Shown here: positions 1 to 12,162 of the stretch, piece after piece
Layout: each line of letters opens with the position of its first letter
Position numbering within the stretch: the first letter of the stretch is position 1
Origin: Vanilla planifolia
Taxonomy: Eukaryota; Streptophyta; Magnoliopsida; Asparagales; Orchidaceae
Reading direction: 5' to 3'
NCBI GenBank assembly: GCA_023846275.1
Contig: JAIUJO010000140.1
Coordinates: 873,736 to 937,735 of the forward strand
Length of the DNA: 64,000 nucleotides
Program-made: the position numbers and the translations under genes
The notes under the pieces: generated by a model
Database searches by the model: none
Told to the model about the DNA's origin: nothing
The model's input: the letters and a program-made list of their open reading frames with translations, nothing else

Positions 1-254
1 AGAAGCAAAAGAAGAACAAGAAGAAAAAGAAGAAGAAGAAGAAAAAGAATAAGAAGAAGAATAAGAAGAAGAAAAAGGAGAAGAAGAAAATAAAGAAGTA
101 GAAGAAGAAGAAGCAAAACAAGAAAAAGAAGAAGAAGAAGCGGAGGAAGAAGAAGGGGAGGAAGGAGAATTAGAAGTAAAAGGTGAAGTAGACGAGGAAA
201 AAGAAAAAGCAAAGGAAGAAGTAGAAGGAGAAGAAGAAGAAAAAAAAATAAGAA

Positions 255-289
<35 letters not shown>

Positions 290-474
290 AGGAGAAGGAG
301 AAGAAGTAGATGTAGAAGAAGAAGAAGAGGAAGAAGAAGTAGAAGTAGAAGAAGAAGAATAAGAAAACAAAGAAGGAGAATAAGAATAAGAAGGAGAAGA
401 AGGATAAGAAGAAAATTATAAAGAAGAAGTAAGAGAAGAAGATGGAGAAGAAGAAGAAAAATAGTAAGAAAAAG

Positions 475-535
475 AATAATAATAATAATAATTATAATAA
501 CAATAATAATAAAAATAATAATAATAAGAGTAAGA
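475..535. repeat. AAT-rich sub-block inside the GAA array
   Basis: A run of AAT triplets with a few TTA and CAA variants interrupts the GAA pattern. The triplet phase is kept, which suggests local A-to-T drift followed by slippage expansion. Confidence 0.85.
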
Positions 536-1136
536 AGATGAAGAAGAAGAATAAGAAGACATGGAAAAGGAAGAAGAAGAGGAAGAAGGAGAAGAAGGGG
601 AAGAATATAAAAGAAGAAGAAGAAAATCAAGAAGAAGGAGAATAATTAGAGGAAGAAGAACAAGTAGAAGTAGAAGAAGTGTAAAAATAAGCAAAAGAAG
701 AAGAAGAAGAAGAAGAAAAAGAAGAAAAAGAAGAAGAAGAAGAAGAATAATCAGAAGAAGAGGAAGAAGGAGGATAAGAAGAAGAATTAGAAGAAAAAGA
801 AGAAGAGAATAAGTAGAATAAGAAGTAGAAGAAAAAAATCAGAAAAAGAAGCTGAAGAATGAGAAGAAAAAGAAGTAGAAGAAGAACAAGAAAAAGGAGA
901 AGAAGAAGAAGAAGAAGAAGAAGAAGAAGAAGAAGAAGAAGAAGGGGAGGGAGGAGAACAAGAAGAAGATGAAAAAGAAGTAGAAGAATAGAAGAAAAGA
1001 AGAAGAAGATGAAGAAGAAGAAGACGAAGAAGAAGAGGAAGCAGAAGAAGTAGAAGAACAACAAGAAGTGGAGGAAGAAAAGAAAGAAGAAGAAGAAGAT
1101 CAAGAAGAAGTAGAATAAGTAAAAGAAGAAGAAGAA

Positions 1137-1157
1137 GATGATGATGATGATGATGAA
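1137..1157. repeat. GAT triplet sub-block
   Basis: Seven near-perfect GAT triplets sit in the GAA array. Similar GAT blocks occur near 1353-1376, 1685-1709 and 1827-1850, so GAA-to-GAT changes have expanded several times independently. Confidence 0.85.
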
Positions 1158-1412
1158 GAAAAAAAGGTAGAAGTTGAAGAAGAAGAATAAAAAAGAAGCA
1201 GAAGAAGAAGAAGAAGAAGAAGAAGAAGAAAAGGAGGATAAGAAGAAGAAGAAGAAGGACAAGAAGTAGAATTAGAAGAAGAAGAAGGAGAAGAAGATGA
1301 ACAACAATAAGAAAAAGAAGTTAAATAACAATAAGAAGAGGAAGAAGAAGAAAATGATGATGATAATGATGATGAAAAAAAAGAATAAGAAGATGTAGAA
1401 AAACAATAAGGG

Positions 1413-1443
<31 letters not shown>

Positions 1444-1601
1444 TAGAATAAGAGGAAGAAGAAGAAGAAGAAGAAGAATATTAAGAAGAAGAAGATGAAA
1501 GAGAAGAAGATGAAAGAGAAGAAGAAGAAGAAGTAGAAGAAGAAGAAGAAGAAGAAGAAGGAGAAGAAGAAGCAGAAGAAGAAGCAGAAGTGGAAGAAGA
1601 A

Positions 1602-1633
<32 letters not shown>

Positions 1634-2052
1634 AGATGAAGAAGGAGAAGAAGGAGATGAAGAAGAAGAAGAAGAAGAAGAAGAAGATGATGATGATGAT
1701 GATGATGAAGAAGTGGAAGAAGAAGAAGTAGTAGAAGAAGAAGAGGAAGAAGGAAAAGAAGAAGAAGAAGAAGAAGAAGAAGAAGAAGAGAAGAAGAAAA
1801 AGAAGAATAAGAAGTAGAAGAAGAAGATGATGATGATGATCATGATGATGAAGAAGAAGGAGAAGAAGAAGAACAACAACAAGAAGAAGAAGAGGAAGAA
1901 GAAGAAGAACAAAGAAAAAGAAGAGAAAGAAGAAAAAGAAGACGACAAAGAAGAACAATAAGAGGAGTAAGAAGAAGAAGAAGAAGAAGAGGAAGATGAA
2001 GACGAAGAAGGTGAAGATGTAGTAGAAGAAGAAGAAGAAGAAGAAAAAGAAA

Positions 2053-2094
2053 ATTATAGTGGTTATGTTGATGATAATGATGATGATGAGGTGG
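2053..2094. repeat. Pyrimidine-containing island in the GAA array
   Basis: A stretch with TTATAGTGGTTATGTTG followed by GATGAT repeats is one of the few places where the purine strand contains many T residues. It breaks the polypurine tract and may mark an old boundary between two GAA sub-arrays. Confidence 0.6.
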
Positions 2095-2262
2095 AGGAAG
2101 AAGAAGAAGAAGAAGAAGAAGGAGAAGCAAAACATGAAGAACAAGAAGTAGAAGAAGTAGAAAAAGAAAAAGACAAAAAGAAAGAAGTGCAAGAAGAAGA
2201 GGAAGAAGAAGAAAAAGAAGAAGATGAAGGAAAAGAAGAATAAGAATAAGAATAAGAATAAA

Positions 2263-2293
<31 letters not shown>

Positions 2294-2452
2294 AGAAGAT
2301 GAAGAAGAAGAATAAGAAGATGAAGAAAAAAAGAACAAAAGGAAGAAGAAAGAGAAGCTAAAGTAGTAGTAGCAGTAGAAGAAGAAGAAGAAGAAGATGA
2401 AGAAGAATAAGAAGATGAGGAAAAAGAAGAAAAAGAGGAAGAAAAAGAAGAA

Positions 2453-2483
<31 letters not shown>

Positions 2484-2557
2484 AAGAAGAAAAGGAAGAA
2501 GAAGAAAAGGAAGAAGAAGAAAAAGTAGAAGAAGAATAAGAAGAATAAGAATAAGAA

Positions 2558-2588
<31 letters not shown>

Positions 2589-5419
2589 CAGAAGAAGGAG
2601 ACGAAGTAGAAGAAGAATGAGAAGAAGAAGAATAAGGAGAAGATGATGATGAAGAAGAAGGAGTAGAAGTAGAAGTAGAAGTAGATGAAGAAGAAGAAGA
2701 TAGAGAACAAGAGAGGAAGAAGTACAAGAAATGGAAGAAGAAAATGAAGTAGAAGAAACTTGTGTTATTGTGCATGTATGTTTGTGTGGTTGTATGTGTG
2801 TCTGTGTACTTGTGTATGCTTGTGTTCTTATGTGTGCATGTATAAGTTTGTCTCTGTAAACTTGCATGCATGTGTTCATGTGTGTGTGTGTACACATATG
2901 CATGTACATGTGTGCGCATGTGCACTTAGATGCACATGTGTGTGCATGTGTGAGCTTGTTCATGTGTATTTGCATGGGTGTGTATGGTTTTGTTTGTGTG
3001 TCTGCATGCATCCAGGGTGTATTTATGCATATGGATGGATGTGTGTGTGTATGTGTGCAAGCATGCATGTGCATTTGTGTGTGCATGCATACTTTTGCAT
3101 ATGTGTTGGCACATGAGTGTGTGTGTTTATGTCCATATATGTGTGGGGGTTTATGCTCGCATGTGCATGTGTGTGTGTGCATGTGCATGTCTGTATACAT
3201 GTGTAGGCATAAGTGTGTATGTATGTTAGTCTATCTATGTGTCTTCATGTGTGTGTTTGTTCATGTATTTGTGTCTATATGTGTCTACATGTGTGTGTAT
3301 GTATTTGTATGTGCACATGTGTATGTGAGTATGTGTATGTGTATATGTGTATTTGCATGTGTGTGTGCGTGTGTGCATGCACCATTATGAATATGTGTGT
3401 GTGTGTGTGCATGTATGCATGCATGTGTTTTTGTTTGTGGGTGTCAATGTGTGCGTTTGTCAATAGGTTTCTATGGGTATATGAGTGTCTGTATGTGTAT
3501 AGATGTGTGCGCCTTTGGTCTTGTGTGTAGGTGTAGGTGTGTACGTGTTGTGTGTGTGTGTGCAAAGATGAATGTGTGTGTGTATGTGCACATGTGTGCT
3601 TGTGTGAGTGCACTTGTGTATGTTTAGGTGTGGGTGTGTTTGAGCATGTGTGCATGTGTGTAGGTGTGGGTAGGCATGTGCATGTTTGTGTGTATGCATG
3701 AGCATGTGGGTGTGTGTGTGTACATGTATGTTCATGTGTGCTTATACAAATGTTTGTGTGTGTATGTGCATGTGTCATGCTAAATTGAGTGTCTTTGCAT
3801 GCGATTGTGTGCGTGTTCTTATGTATTCATATGTGTGTTTGTGTATGTACGTGTATGTATGTGTGTGTGTGGTGTGCATTCATGTAAGTGTATGTGGGTG
3901 CGGGTGTCCATGTGTATGTGTGTGTGTGTGTTCGTGTGTGTGCGCTGCTGTTTATGAGTATGTGAGAGTGCATATGCATGTGTATGTGTACTTTTATTAT
4001 CGTGTGTCTATGCATTTGTCCAAATGTGCAATGATGTGTGGGTGTGTGTGTAAGTGCATGTGCACACATGTCTTTATGTGCATGCATGCCCATGGGTGTG
4101 TGCTTGTGCATGTATACATGCATTTGTATGCATGTGTCTGTGCATGTGCGTACATGTTTGTGTGTGTGTATGTTTGTGGGTGCTTGTGTTTGCATGTGTG
4201 CTTTCTTGTATGTGTGTATTTGTGTTTGTGTGTGTCTATTTATGTGTCTATGCATACATGTTTACATGTTTGCACTCGTGTTTATGTAAGCTATACATGC
4301 ATGTGTGTGCATGTGTGTGGGTGTGTCAATGAGTGTGTGTGCATGCATGTGTGAGCGTTTGTGTGTGCAAGTGTGTGTGTGTGTGTGTACATATGAGTGT
4401 TTGCTTATGTCTCTGTTTGTGTTTGTGTGCATGCGTATGTTTGTGTGTGTGTGTGCATGTGTGGCTGTGTGGTAATGCTCATGCATGTGTTAACATGTGT
4501 TTGTGTTCGTGCACCTATTCATGTGTGTTAGCAAGTGTGTGGGTTTATGTGTTTATGCATGTGCATGTGGAGATGTGTGTGCGTGTGTAAGAGTATGTAT
4601 GGAGTGTGCATGTGTTCATGTGTCTATGCTTGTGCATGCTTGTGTGAGTGTGTGCATGTCTATGTGGAAGTATGTACACACATGTGTGTGCATGGGGAGG
4701 TGCATGAATGTGCGTGTTTGTATGTGTGTATGCTCACAAGAGTTCATGTGCATGGGTGTGTATGCACGTGCATGAGGGCACATGTGATTATATATGTGTG
4801 TGTATTTGTGTTTATGCCTATGTGCATGTGTGTGTGCGTGTGCATATGTGTGTGCATGCTTTTGTGCATGTATGAGTTCCTATTTGTGCTAGTGCAGGCT
4901 AACGTGTTTGTGCATATGTTCATGTCCCTATAAGTGTGTGCACGTGTGTGTGTGTGTGTGCTTATGTGTTTATGTGCATATATGTGTCTACTTTATTTTG
5001 TGCCAGCTTGTGTGTGTGTGCATGTGTGTTTATGTGTTTATGTGTGTGTATGAGTTTGTGTGCATTTAAATGTGTGTACATGTGTCCTTGTGTGTTTAAG
5101 TGTTCATGTGTGCTCGTGTGTGTGTAGGTGTTTGTGCGTGCTTGTGTATGTGTATGTGACCATGTGTTTGTGTGCGCATGCATGTGTGTGTGTGCGTGTG
5201 CATGTGTGTTTGTGTGGGCATGTGTGTATGTGTGTTATTGAATGTGTGCATGTGTGTTTGGTTTGTGCTTGTTTGTGTGTGTGTGCACATGTTTGTTGCA
5301 TGTGCATGTGTGGGTGCATATATCTCTGCATGTGCATGAGTGCATACATGCTTGTGAATATGCAGGTGTATAAATGTGTGTGTGTTTGTTTGCTTGTGCA
5401 CGTGCGCATGTGTGCATTC

Positions 5420-5442
5420 ATGCACGCGCGCGTGTGTGTGTA
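5420..5442. repeat. CG-containing core in the TG array
   Basis: The sequence GCACGCGCGCGTGTGTGTG alternates CG and TG. It is one of the best local Z-DNA candidates in the block. Whether it forms Z-DNA in vivo is not visible from sequence. Confidence 0.6.
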
Positions 5443-7539
5443 TGTGTGTGAGTACATGCATCTTTGTGTTTGTGCTTATGTGTTTGTGCATGTGCACTTG
5501 TATTTATTTGTGTTTTGCATTTTTTGTGCATGTGTAGAAGCATGTGCACGTGTGTGTGCCTATATATGCTTGCATGTTTGTGCATGTGTGTGCATATTTG
5601 CATACGTATGTGCATGCTTGCATGTGTGCATGTGTACGTGCTTGTGTATGTGCATATATGTGTAGCTGTGTGTGTGTGTGTCCATGTGTGCATGTGGGTG
5701 TGCATGAGTGTGCATGTGCATGTGTGCATTCATGTGTGCATGTTTGTGTGTGTGCATGTGTGTCTTTATGTGTGTGTGCCTGTACTTATGCATGTGAGTG
5801 TGTGTGTGTGCATTTGTGTGTGTGCATGTGTGTGTGCGCATGTGCATGTGTGCATGTGTGCTTGTGTGTATGTGCAGACATGTGTGTGTGCTTATGAATT
5901 TGTGTGTGTGCAGGCATGTGGGCATGTGAGTGTGCATGTGCATTTGTGTCTACAAGAATGCATGTGTATGCATGTATTTGTGTTCATGTGCATGTATGCA
6001 TGTGTACTTGTGTGTGTGCATACATATGAGCTTGTGCATATTGTGTGTGCATGTGTGTTAGTGTATGTGCATGTGTATTAGTGTATGTGCATGTGTGTGT
6101 GTGCAGACGTGTCTATGCTCGTGTGAGCATATGTGTGTATCCATGTTTGCATGTATGTGCAAGAGCATGCTTGTGTATGTGCTTCTAAGTGTGAGCATGT
6201 GCATGGCTATATGCATGTTTATGCTTTTATGCGTGTGAACATGGGTGTGTGTTTGTGTGCCCATGTGTATGTGTGTTCGTATGTGCATATGTTTGTTTGT
6301 GAATGCATGTTTGTGTATATGTGCGTATGCCTACGTGTGTGTACTCAATTGTGCGTAGGCATGTGTGTTGCATGCAAGCATGTGTGCTTGTGTTTGTGGC
6401 CTTATGCATATCACAAGTGTAAATATGTATGTGTGTGTTGTGTGCGTCTTCGTGGGTACATGTGTGCATGTGTTGATGCATGTGTGTGGCCGTGTGAGTG
6501 CAGTTGTATGCATGCATGTGTATATTTATGTGCGTGTCTATTTTTGAGTGAATAAGTATGCATGTGTGTCTGTATTGGTTTGTTTTGTATTTGTGTGAGT
6601 GCATACATGTCTATATGGTGTTGCATGTATTAGTGGGTAGGTGTATGTGTGGGTATGTGTGTGTGCATCTATTTGTGCATACATGCATGTGTGTGTATGC
6701 ATGTGCATACATGTGTGGGTGTTTGCATGCATGTGTATTCAAGTGTGTGGGTGTATGTGGGTGTGTGTGTACACATTTGGGTATGGCTTTGGGTGAGTGT
6801 GTGTGCATGTGTGTGGTTTAGTGTCTTTGTTTTTGCATGGTTTTTGCATCTATGTATGCAACTGTATGTGCTTGCCTGTATGGTGTGCATGTGATTGTGT
6901 GTGTGCATATGTGCATGCATCTACTTGTGCGCATGGTTTTATATGCAGGTACATGTGTGCATATGAGCATGTGTGCACATGTGTTCATGTATTTGTTCTT
7001 GTGTGTACGTTTGAATAGGGATTTGTAGGTATGTGAGTGCATGCTTGAGTGTTTGTGCATGTGTGTGTATGTATGTGAGTATATGTGCATGTATAGAATG
7101 TATGTATGTGTGCATGTACATGTGCTTGAATGTATGATTGCATGTTTATGTGTGTGTATGAGTGCATGCTTTCATATGTCGGTGTGCATCCATGGGTATA
7201 TGTGCATCTGTGTGTACATGTGTGTATGTGTACGTGTGTGTATGCTTGCATGTGTTAATGTTGTTGTGTGTGTTCATGTGCTTCTATGTGTGTGTGTGCC
7301 TGCATATGTAAGTGTGTGCATGTGTGTGCATGGATCTGTGTTTATGTGTCTTTATGGATTTGTGATGTGTGTGTGCATGTGTTTGTAGGTGTGTGCACAT
7401 GTGTGTGCATAGGTGTGCTCTTGTGTGTCTGTGTGCATGTCTGTGTATGTGTGTGTGCATGTTTGTGTACATGCACGTGGGTGCATGTCTGCATATATGT
7501 GACTATGTGTGTGTACATGTTTGTGTGCATCTGTACAGG

Positions 7540-7605
7540 TTTTCCAAGTGTTCTCACGAAAGTGTGTGCATGTGTGTATTTAGTTTACACACACATTTAT
7601 GGGCA
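7540..7605. other. Non-repeat island inside the TG array
   Basis: A short patch (TTTTCCAAGTGTTCTCACGA and neighbours) lacks the alternating pattern. It is followed by a brief switch to CA repeats on the + strand (TTTACACACACATTT). It may be a remnant of pre-existing sequence or a small insertion with local inversion. Confidence 0.5.
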
Positions 7606-8290
7606 TGTTTGTACATGTACGCATCTAAGCATATGTTTTTGTGTGTGTACACATGTATGTGTATGTGTGTGCCTGTACATATGCATTTGTACTTGTGGAT
7701 CTTTGTGTGTGTGGTTGAGTGTGTTTATGTGTTTTTATGCATACTTGTTCGTGAGTTTATGTATGTATGAGTTCATGTGCACATGTGCATATGTGCATTT
7801 CTTTTATACCTGTGCATATGTCTGAATGTGTGCACGTGATTCCTTGTGTGCATGGTTGTGCATCTATTTGTGTATATGCACATCTATGTGTACATGTGTG
7901 TGTGTGAGTGTACATGTGTGTCTATGCATGTGTGATCATTTGTGTGTGTGTGAGCAAGTGTGCACATTTATGTGAGCCTATATGTGTGCATGTGTGTGTG
8001 CACCTTTATAGATGCACATGTTTGAATGCATGTGTGTATTTGTGTGTGTGCATCCACATTTGTTTGTGTAAGTTTGTGTATGTGTGAGTTTGTGCATGTA
8101 CTTATGTGTATGCATGCATTTATGCGTGTGTGTGTGTGTATTTGTGCATACGTGTGTTTTTGTATGCATGCATACATGTCCATGTGTGTGCGAGTTTGTG
8201 CTTGCACATTTGTGTGTATGTGCATTTACTTGTGTGTGTTTGTGCATGCATGCATGTGTATGTGTACATGTTAAAGTGCATGCAAATGTG

Positions 8291-8346
8291 TATGCATATG
8301 TTTGTCTATATTCATATGCATATGTTTGTCAATGTTCATATGCATG
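8291..8346. repeat. 24-bp tandem duplication in the TG array
   Basis: The unit starting TATGCATATGTTTGTC occurs at 8291-8314 and again at 8315-8338 with two differences. A third partial copy follows. It is one of several local higher-order duplications in the array. Confidence 0.8.
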
Positions 8347-8554
8347 TATTTGTGTGTGTGGGTGTGTATGCATGCATTTGTGGGTGTTTGTAAGTGTGCA
8401 TATATGTGGTTGGACGTATCTTTGCATTCTTGTGTGTTCTTGTATGTGTTAGTAGGTGCGTATGTGTGTGCATGCATTCGAGCATGCATGCATATGAGCA
8501 TCTGTATGTGCATTCATGGTTATGCATACGTAGGTGTGTGTGAGTGTGTGTTAG

Positions 8555-8638
8555 TGTGTGCATGTACATGTGTGTGTGTCTGTGCAGGTCTGTGTTTGTG
8601 TGTGCATGTACATGTGTGTGTGTCTATGCAGGTGTGTG
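8555..8638. repeat. 44-bp tandem duplication in the TG array
   Basis: The segment around CATGTACATGTGTGTG followed by GTCTGTGCAGGT at 8561 recurs 44 bases later at 8605 with one or two changes. This shows relatively recent segmental slippage or unequal exchange. Confidence 0.75.
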
Positions 8639-11600
8639 TGTGTGGCATGCACATACAGGTGTTTATGTGTGTCTGTGTGTGTGTATATGTTCCAAATTCA
8701 TGTGTGCATGTTTGTGTATACATGTATGTGTGTGACTGTGTGTGTGATCTTGTGCATGCATGTGTGTGTGCTTGTGTGTATGTAAATATGTACTTATATG
8801 TGTGCATGCATGCATGTGTGTGTGCATGTCTGTGCTTACATATTCGTGTTGCTTGTGTAAATGTATGAGTGTATTTGTGTTCCTGTGTTTATGTGTTCGT
8901 ATGTGTGCGTGTGTGTGCTTATGTGAATGTTTGTAAGTGTGTGTATGTGCATGCATGTATGTGCATGTGTGTGCATGTATATGTGTTGCATGGGCATGTG
9001 CATGTTTTTTCATGCATCTACTTGTGCATTTGTGCATCTTATCATTTGTGTGTGTATATGTGTGTGCATGGGCATGTGGGTTGTGTTGGTGTGTATACAT
9101 GTGTTTGGGTTTTTGTGTGTGTGGTTGTATGCATGTATGTACATGTGTGTGTGTCTGCATTTGCATATGTGTTTATGTATTTGCATGCCTGTGATGTGTG
9201 CAAGTGAGCATGCATATGCATGTGTGTGTGTGGTTGTCTATGTGTGCATGTGCAAGTGTGAACTTATGCACATATGTGTATGCCCATATGTGTTTGCATG
9301 TGTCCCTATGTGCTTTAATGTGAGTGTGTGCATTCATGTTTCTATGTGTGTGTATGTGTGTATAATTGTGTGTGTGTGTGCATGATTGAGCATGTATGTG
9401 CTAGTTTGCATGTATGGTTATGCATATACATGCATATATCTGCATGTGTGTGTGTGTCGATATTCCTGTGTTTGAGTGACTAGGTTTGTGCATGTTTGTG
9501 TGTGCATGCGTATGTCTATATGTGTGCTTGTGTGTGTGCACGTACACATGTGCATGCTCACACATGTGTGAAAGTGTGTATTTGCATGTGTTTGTGTGTG
9601 TGAAAATATGTGAGCAAATCTATGTGCATGTGTCTGTGTATTTGTGTGTGTGCTTTTGCACATGTGTGTGTGGGTATGTTTGTGTCTGTGTAACTGCGTG
9701 TTTTTGCATGTGCATGTGTTTCTACATATGTGTTCTTGTGCAGGTATGTTTTTTTGTCTATATGGGTGCATATGCATGTTCGCTTGTGCATGTTTATGCA
9801 TGTGCATGTCCATGTGATTGTATTTATGAATGTGTGTGCATGTATGTGTGTGTGCATGTGTGTGTCCATGTCTAAGTATGTGAGTGTGTGTGAATGTGTG
9901 TGTGTGCATGCCCTATGTGCATGTTCACATGTGTGTGTGTGCACAAGCTTTTGTGCACTTGAGCATGTTTTTATGTATGTGTGTATAGGTGTATGTGTGT
10001 AATGTGCATGTGTGTGTGTGTGCACTGGTGTGTGCTTGTTTATTTATGCGTGCATGCATCTACATGTGCATGTGTGCATGTTTATATGGTTGTAGATGTG
10101 TGTGTGCGTACATGTGTGTGTACGTGCATGTGTGTGTGGGTGTGTGTGTTTGTGCACCTGTGTGTGTTTACTTGCGTGGGTATGTGTGTGCATGTGTGTG
10201 TTGTGTATGTGTGTCTCTATGCCTGTGTGCGTATGCCCTTGTTTATGAAAGCATGTGTCTATAGATGCATGTGCATATGTATGCATGGGTGTGCTTGTGT
10301 TTGCATGTGATCTCATAAAAGTTTGTGTATGTGTGCATATGTGAATGTGTGTATGTAAGTGTGTGTGTGTGTGTGCGTATGTGTGTATGCATGTGTTCTT
10401 ATGTGTGTGGCATGTGCATGTGTGCATGCCATCTATAGGTGAAAGCATGTATGTTTGTTCATGTGAATTTATCTATGTATGTGCATGTGTGTGCATGTAA
10501 AAGTTGTTGTGTGTATGTTTATGTGTGTGTCTACGTGTCTGTGTGTGTATGCATGTGTGTGTTTGTGTGTGTGTGTGTATACGTTTGTAAGCATTAGTAT
10601 GTGTGTGTGTGTTGTTTAGGCTATTTGTGCATGCATGTGAGTGTGGTTGTATGTGTGTGTGCATGCTCATGCTTGTGTGCATGTCTATGCATGTGCATGT
10701 CTATGCAGGTGCATGTGTTTGTACGTGCATGTGTATATACGAGTGTGTGCATGTGTGTGCATGCATTTGTGTGTCTGTGTTTGTGGACATGTATATGTGT
10801 GTTTACATATTTACATATTCATGTGTGCCTGTTTGTGCATGTGTGCCTGTGTTTAGATGTATGCACATTTGTGTATGTGTACATGGGTTTGTGTGCACAT
10901 GTGAGGGTATGTGTGTGGACTTATGTGTATTTTTGGGCATGTGTATGTTTATATTTATGCATGTGTATGTGATTGTGCATGTGTGTGTAAGCATATGTTT
11001 ATGGGCACATATTTGCATGTGTGTGTAGGTGTTTGCTAATGTGTGTGCCTATGTGTAGATATCTATGTGTTTGTGTGTTTGTACATGTGTATGTTTTTTG
11101 TGTGTCTTCATATGTGTGTGGGCTAGGGAATGCAAGTGCATGTATTCATGAATGTGTTTGTTTGCATACCTATATGCATATGTCTATGCCAATATGTGTG
11201 TGCATGTGCATGTGTTTCTACATGTGTGTGCATCCTCACATGGGTGTATGTGTTCACATGTGCATGTATTAGTTTGTGTGCATGTGAGTGCATGTGTGTT
11301 TGTGGTGCATGGGTGCTTGTATACCCATGTGTATGTGTGTGATTGTGTTTGTGTGCATGTACATATGAGTATATGCATGTGTACACACACATATGTGAAT
11401 GTGTGTGCATGTGTGTGTTTATCTATACTGCATATTTGTGTTTTTGTTCATGTGTGTATTTGTGGGTGCATGCATGTTTTTTGCACGTGTTGTTTATTGT
11501 TTGTGCATGCGTAAATGCATGTGTATGTGTGTTTCTATGTGTAAACATGTGTATATGTGCATGTTTGTGTGCATAGATGTGTTTGGGTGTGCAAGGGTAT

Positions 11601-12132
11601 GTGTGTGTGTTTTTGTGCAAGTGTATGCATGTGCATGTCTATATGTGTGCCTATGCCTGTGTTTGTGGGTATGTGTGCATGTATTCATGTACACATGTGT
11701 GGGCATGTGTATGTGCTTGTGTTTGTGTGTGTATTTGCATGTGTGTTTTCTTTTATCTGTGTGTGCATGTGTATGTGTGTGTATGCATTTGCATGTGTGA
11801 GTGAATGCATATGAGCATTTGTGTGTTTGCTTCTTTATGTGTGTGTGTGTGTGTGTGCATGTGTGTCTGTGTGTACATGTCTTTCTGTGCATGTATGTAC
11901 ACATGTGTGTGTGTGTATTTGTACACATGTGTGTATGTGCATGCATTAGTGAGTGTGTGTATGCACGTAGGTGGTTTTTTGCGTGTGTGTGTGTGCATTG
12001 ATGTATACACATGCATGTGTGTGGGTTGAGGGTTTTTTTCCTATGCATGCACGTGTGTATATGCAATTCCATGTGCATGCATATGCAAGTGCGAGTGCAT
12101 GTGTGTTCATGTATGTGTCTGTGAGTGCGAGT

Positions 12133-12162
12133 GTGTGCGCGCGTGTGTGTATGGGGGGGTAT
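12133..12162. repeat. GCGCGCG core and G7 run in the TG array
   Basis: GTGTGCGCGCGTGTGTG is followed by a run of seven G. The CG core is a Z-DNA candidate. The G run is a single tract and too isolated to support a G-quadruplex. Confidence 0.55.

Larger units (their letters stand above)
1..2757. repeat. Long imperfect GAA/AAG polypurine array
   Basis: The + strand is almost purely A and G, made of GAA/AAG triplets with scattered single changes (GTA, CAA, GAT, AAT). Perfect runs are short, a few tens of bases, so the array is old and diverged rather than freshly expanded. The - strand is therefore polypyrimidine. It lacks stop triplets over long distances and gives Ser/Phe/Leu-only open frames of up to 361 codons that are not genes. 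Polypurine-polypyrimidine mirror-like tracts of this kind are known to be able to form triplex (H-) DNA. The left end lies outside the window. Confidence 0.97.

Noticed and set aside
170-2925. Long open frames on the - strand (up to 361 codons) rich in Ser, Phe and Leu
   Set aside because: They are the CTT/TCT/TTC readings of the GAA array. Such triplets contain no stop in any frame, overlapping frames are all open, and there is no non-repeat protein sequence.
12150-12160. G-quadruplex at a run of seven G
   Set aside because: Only one long G run is present. Four closely spaced G runs are needed.
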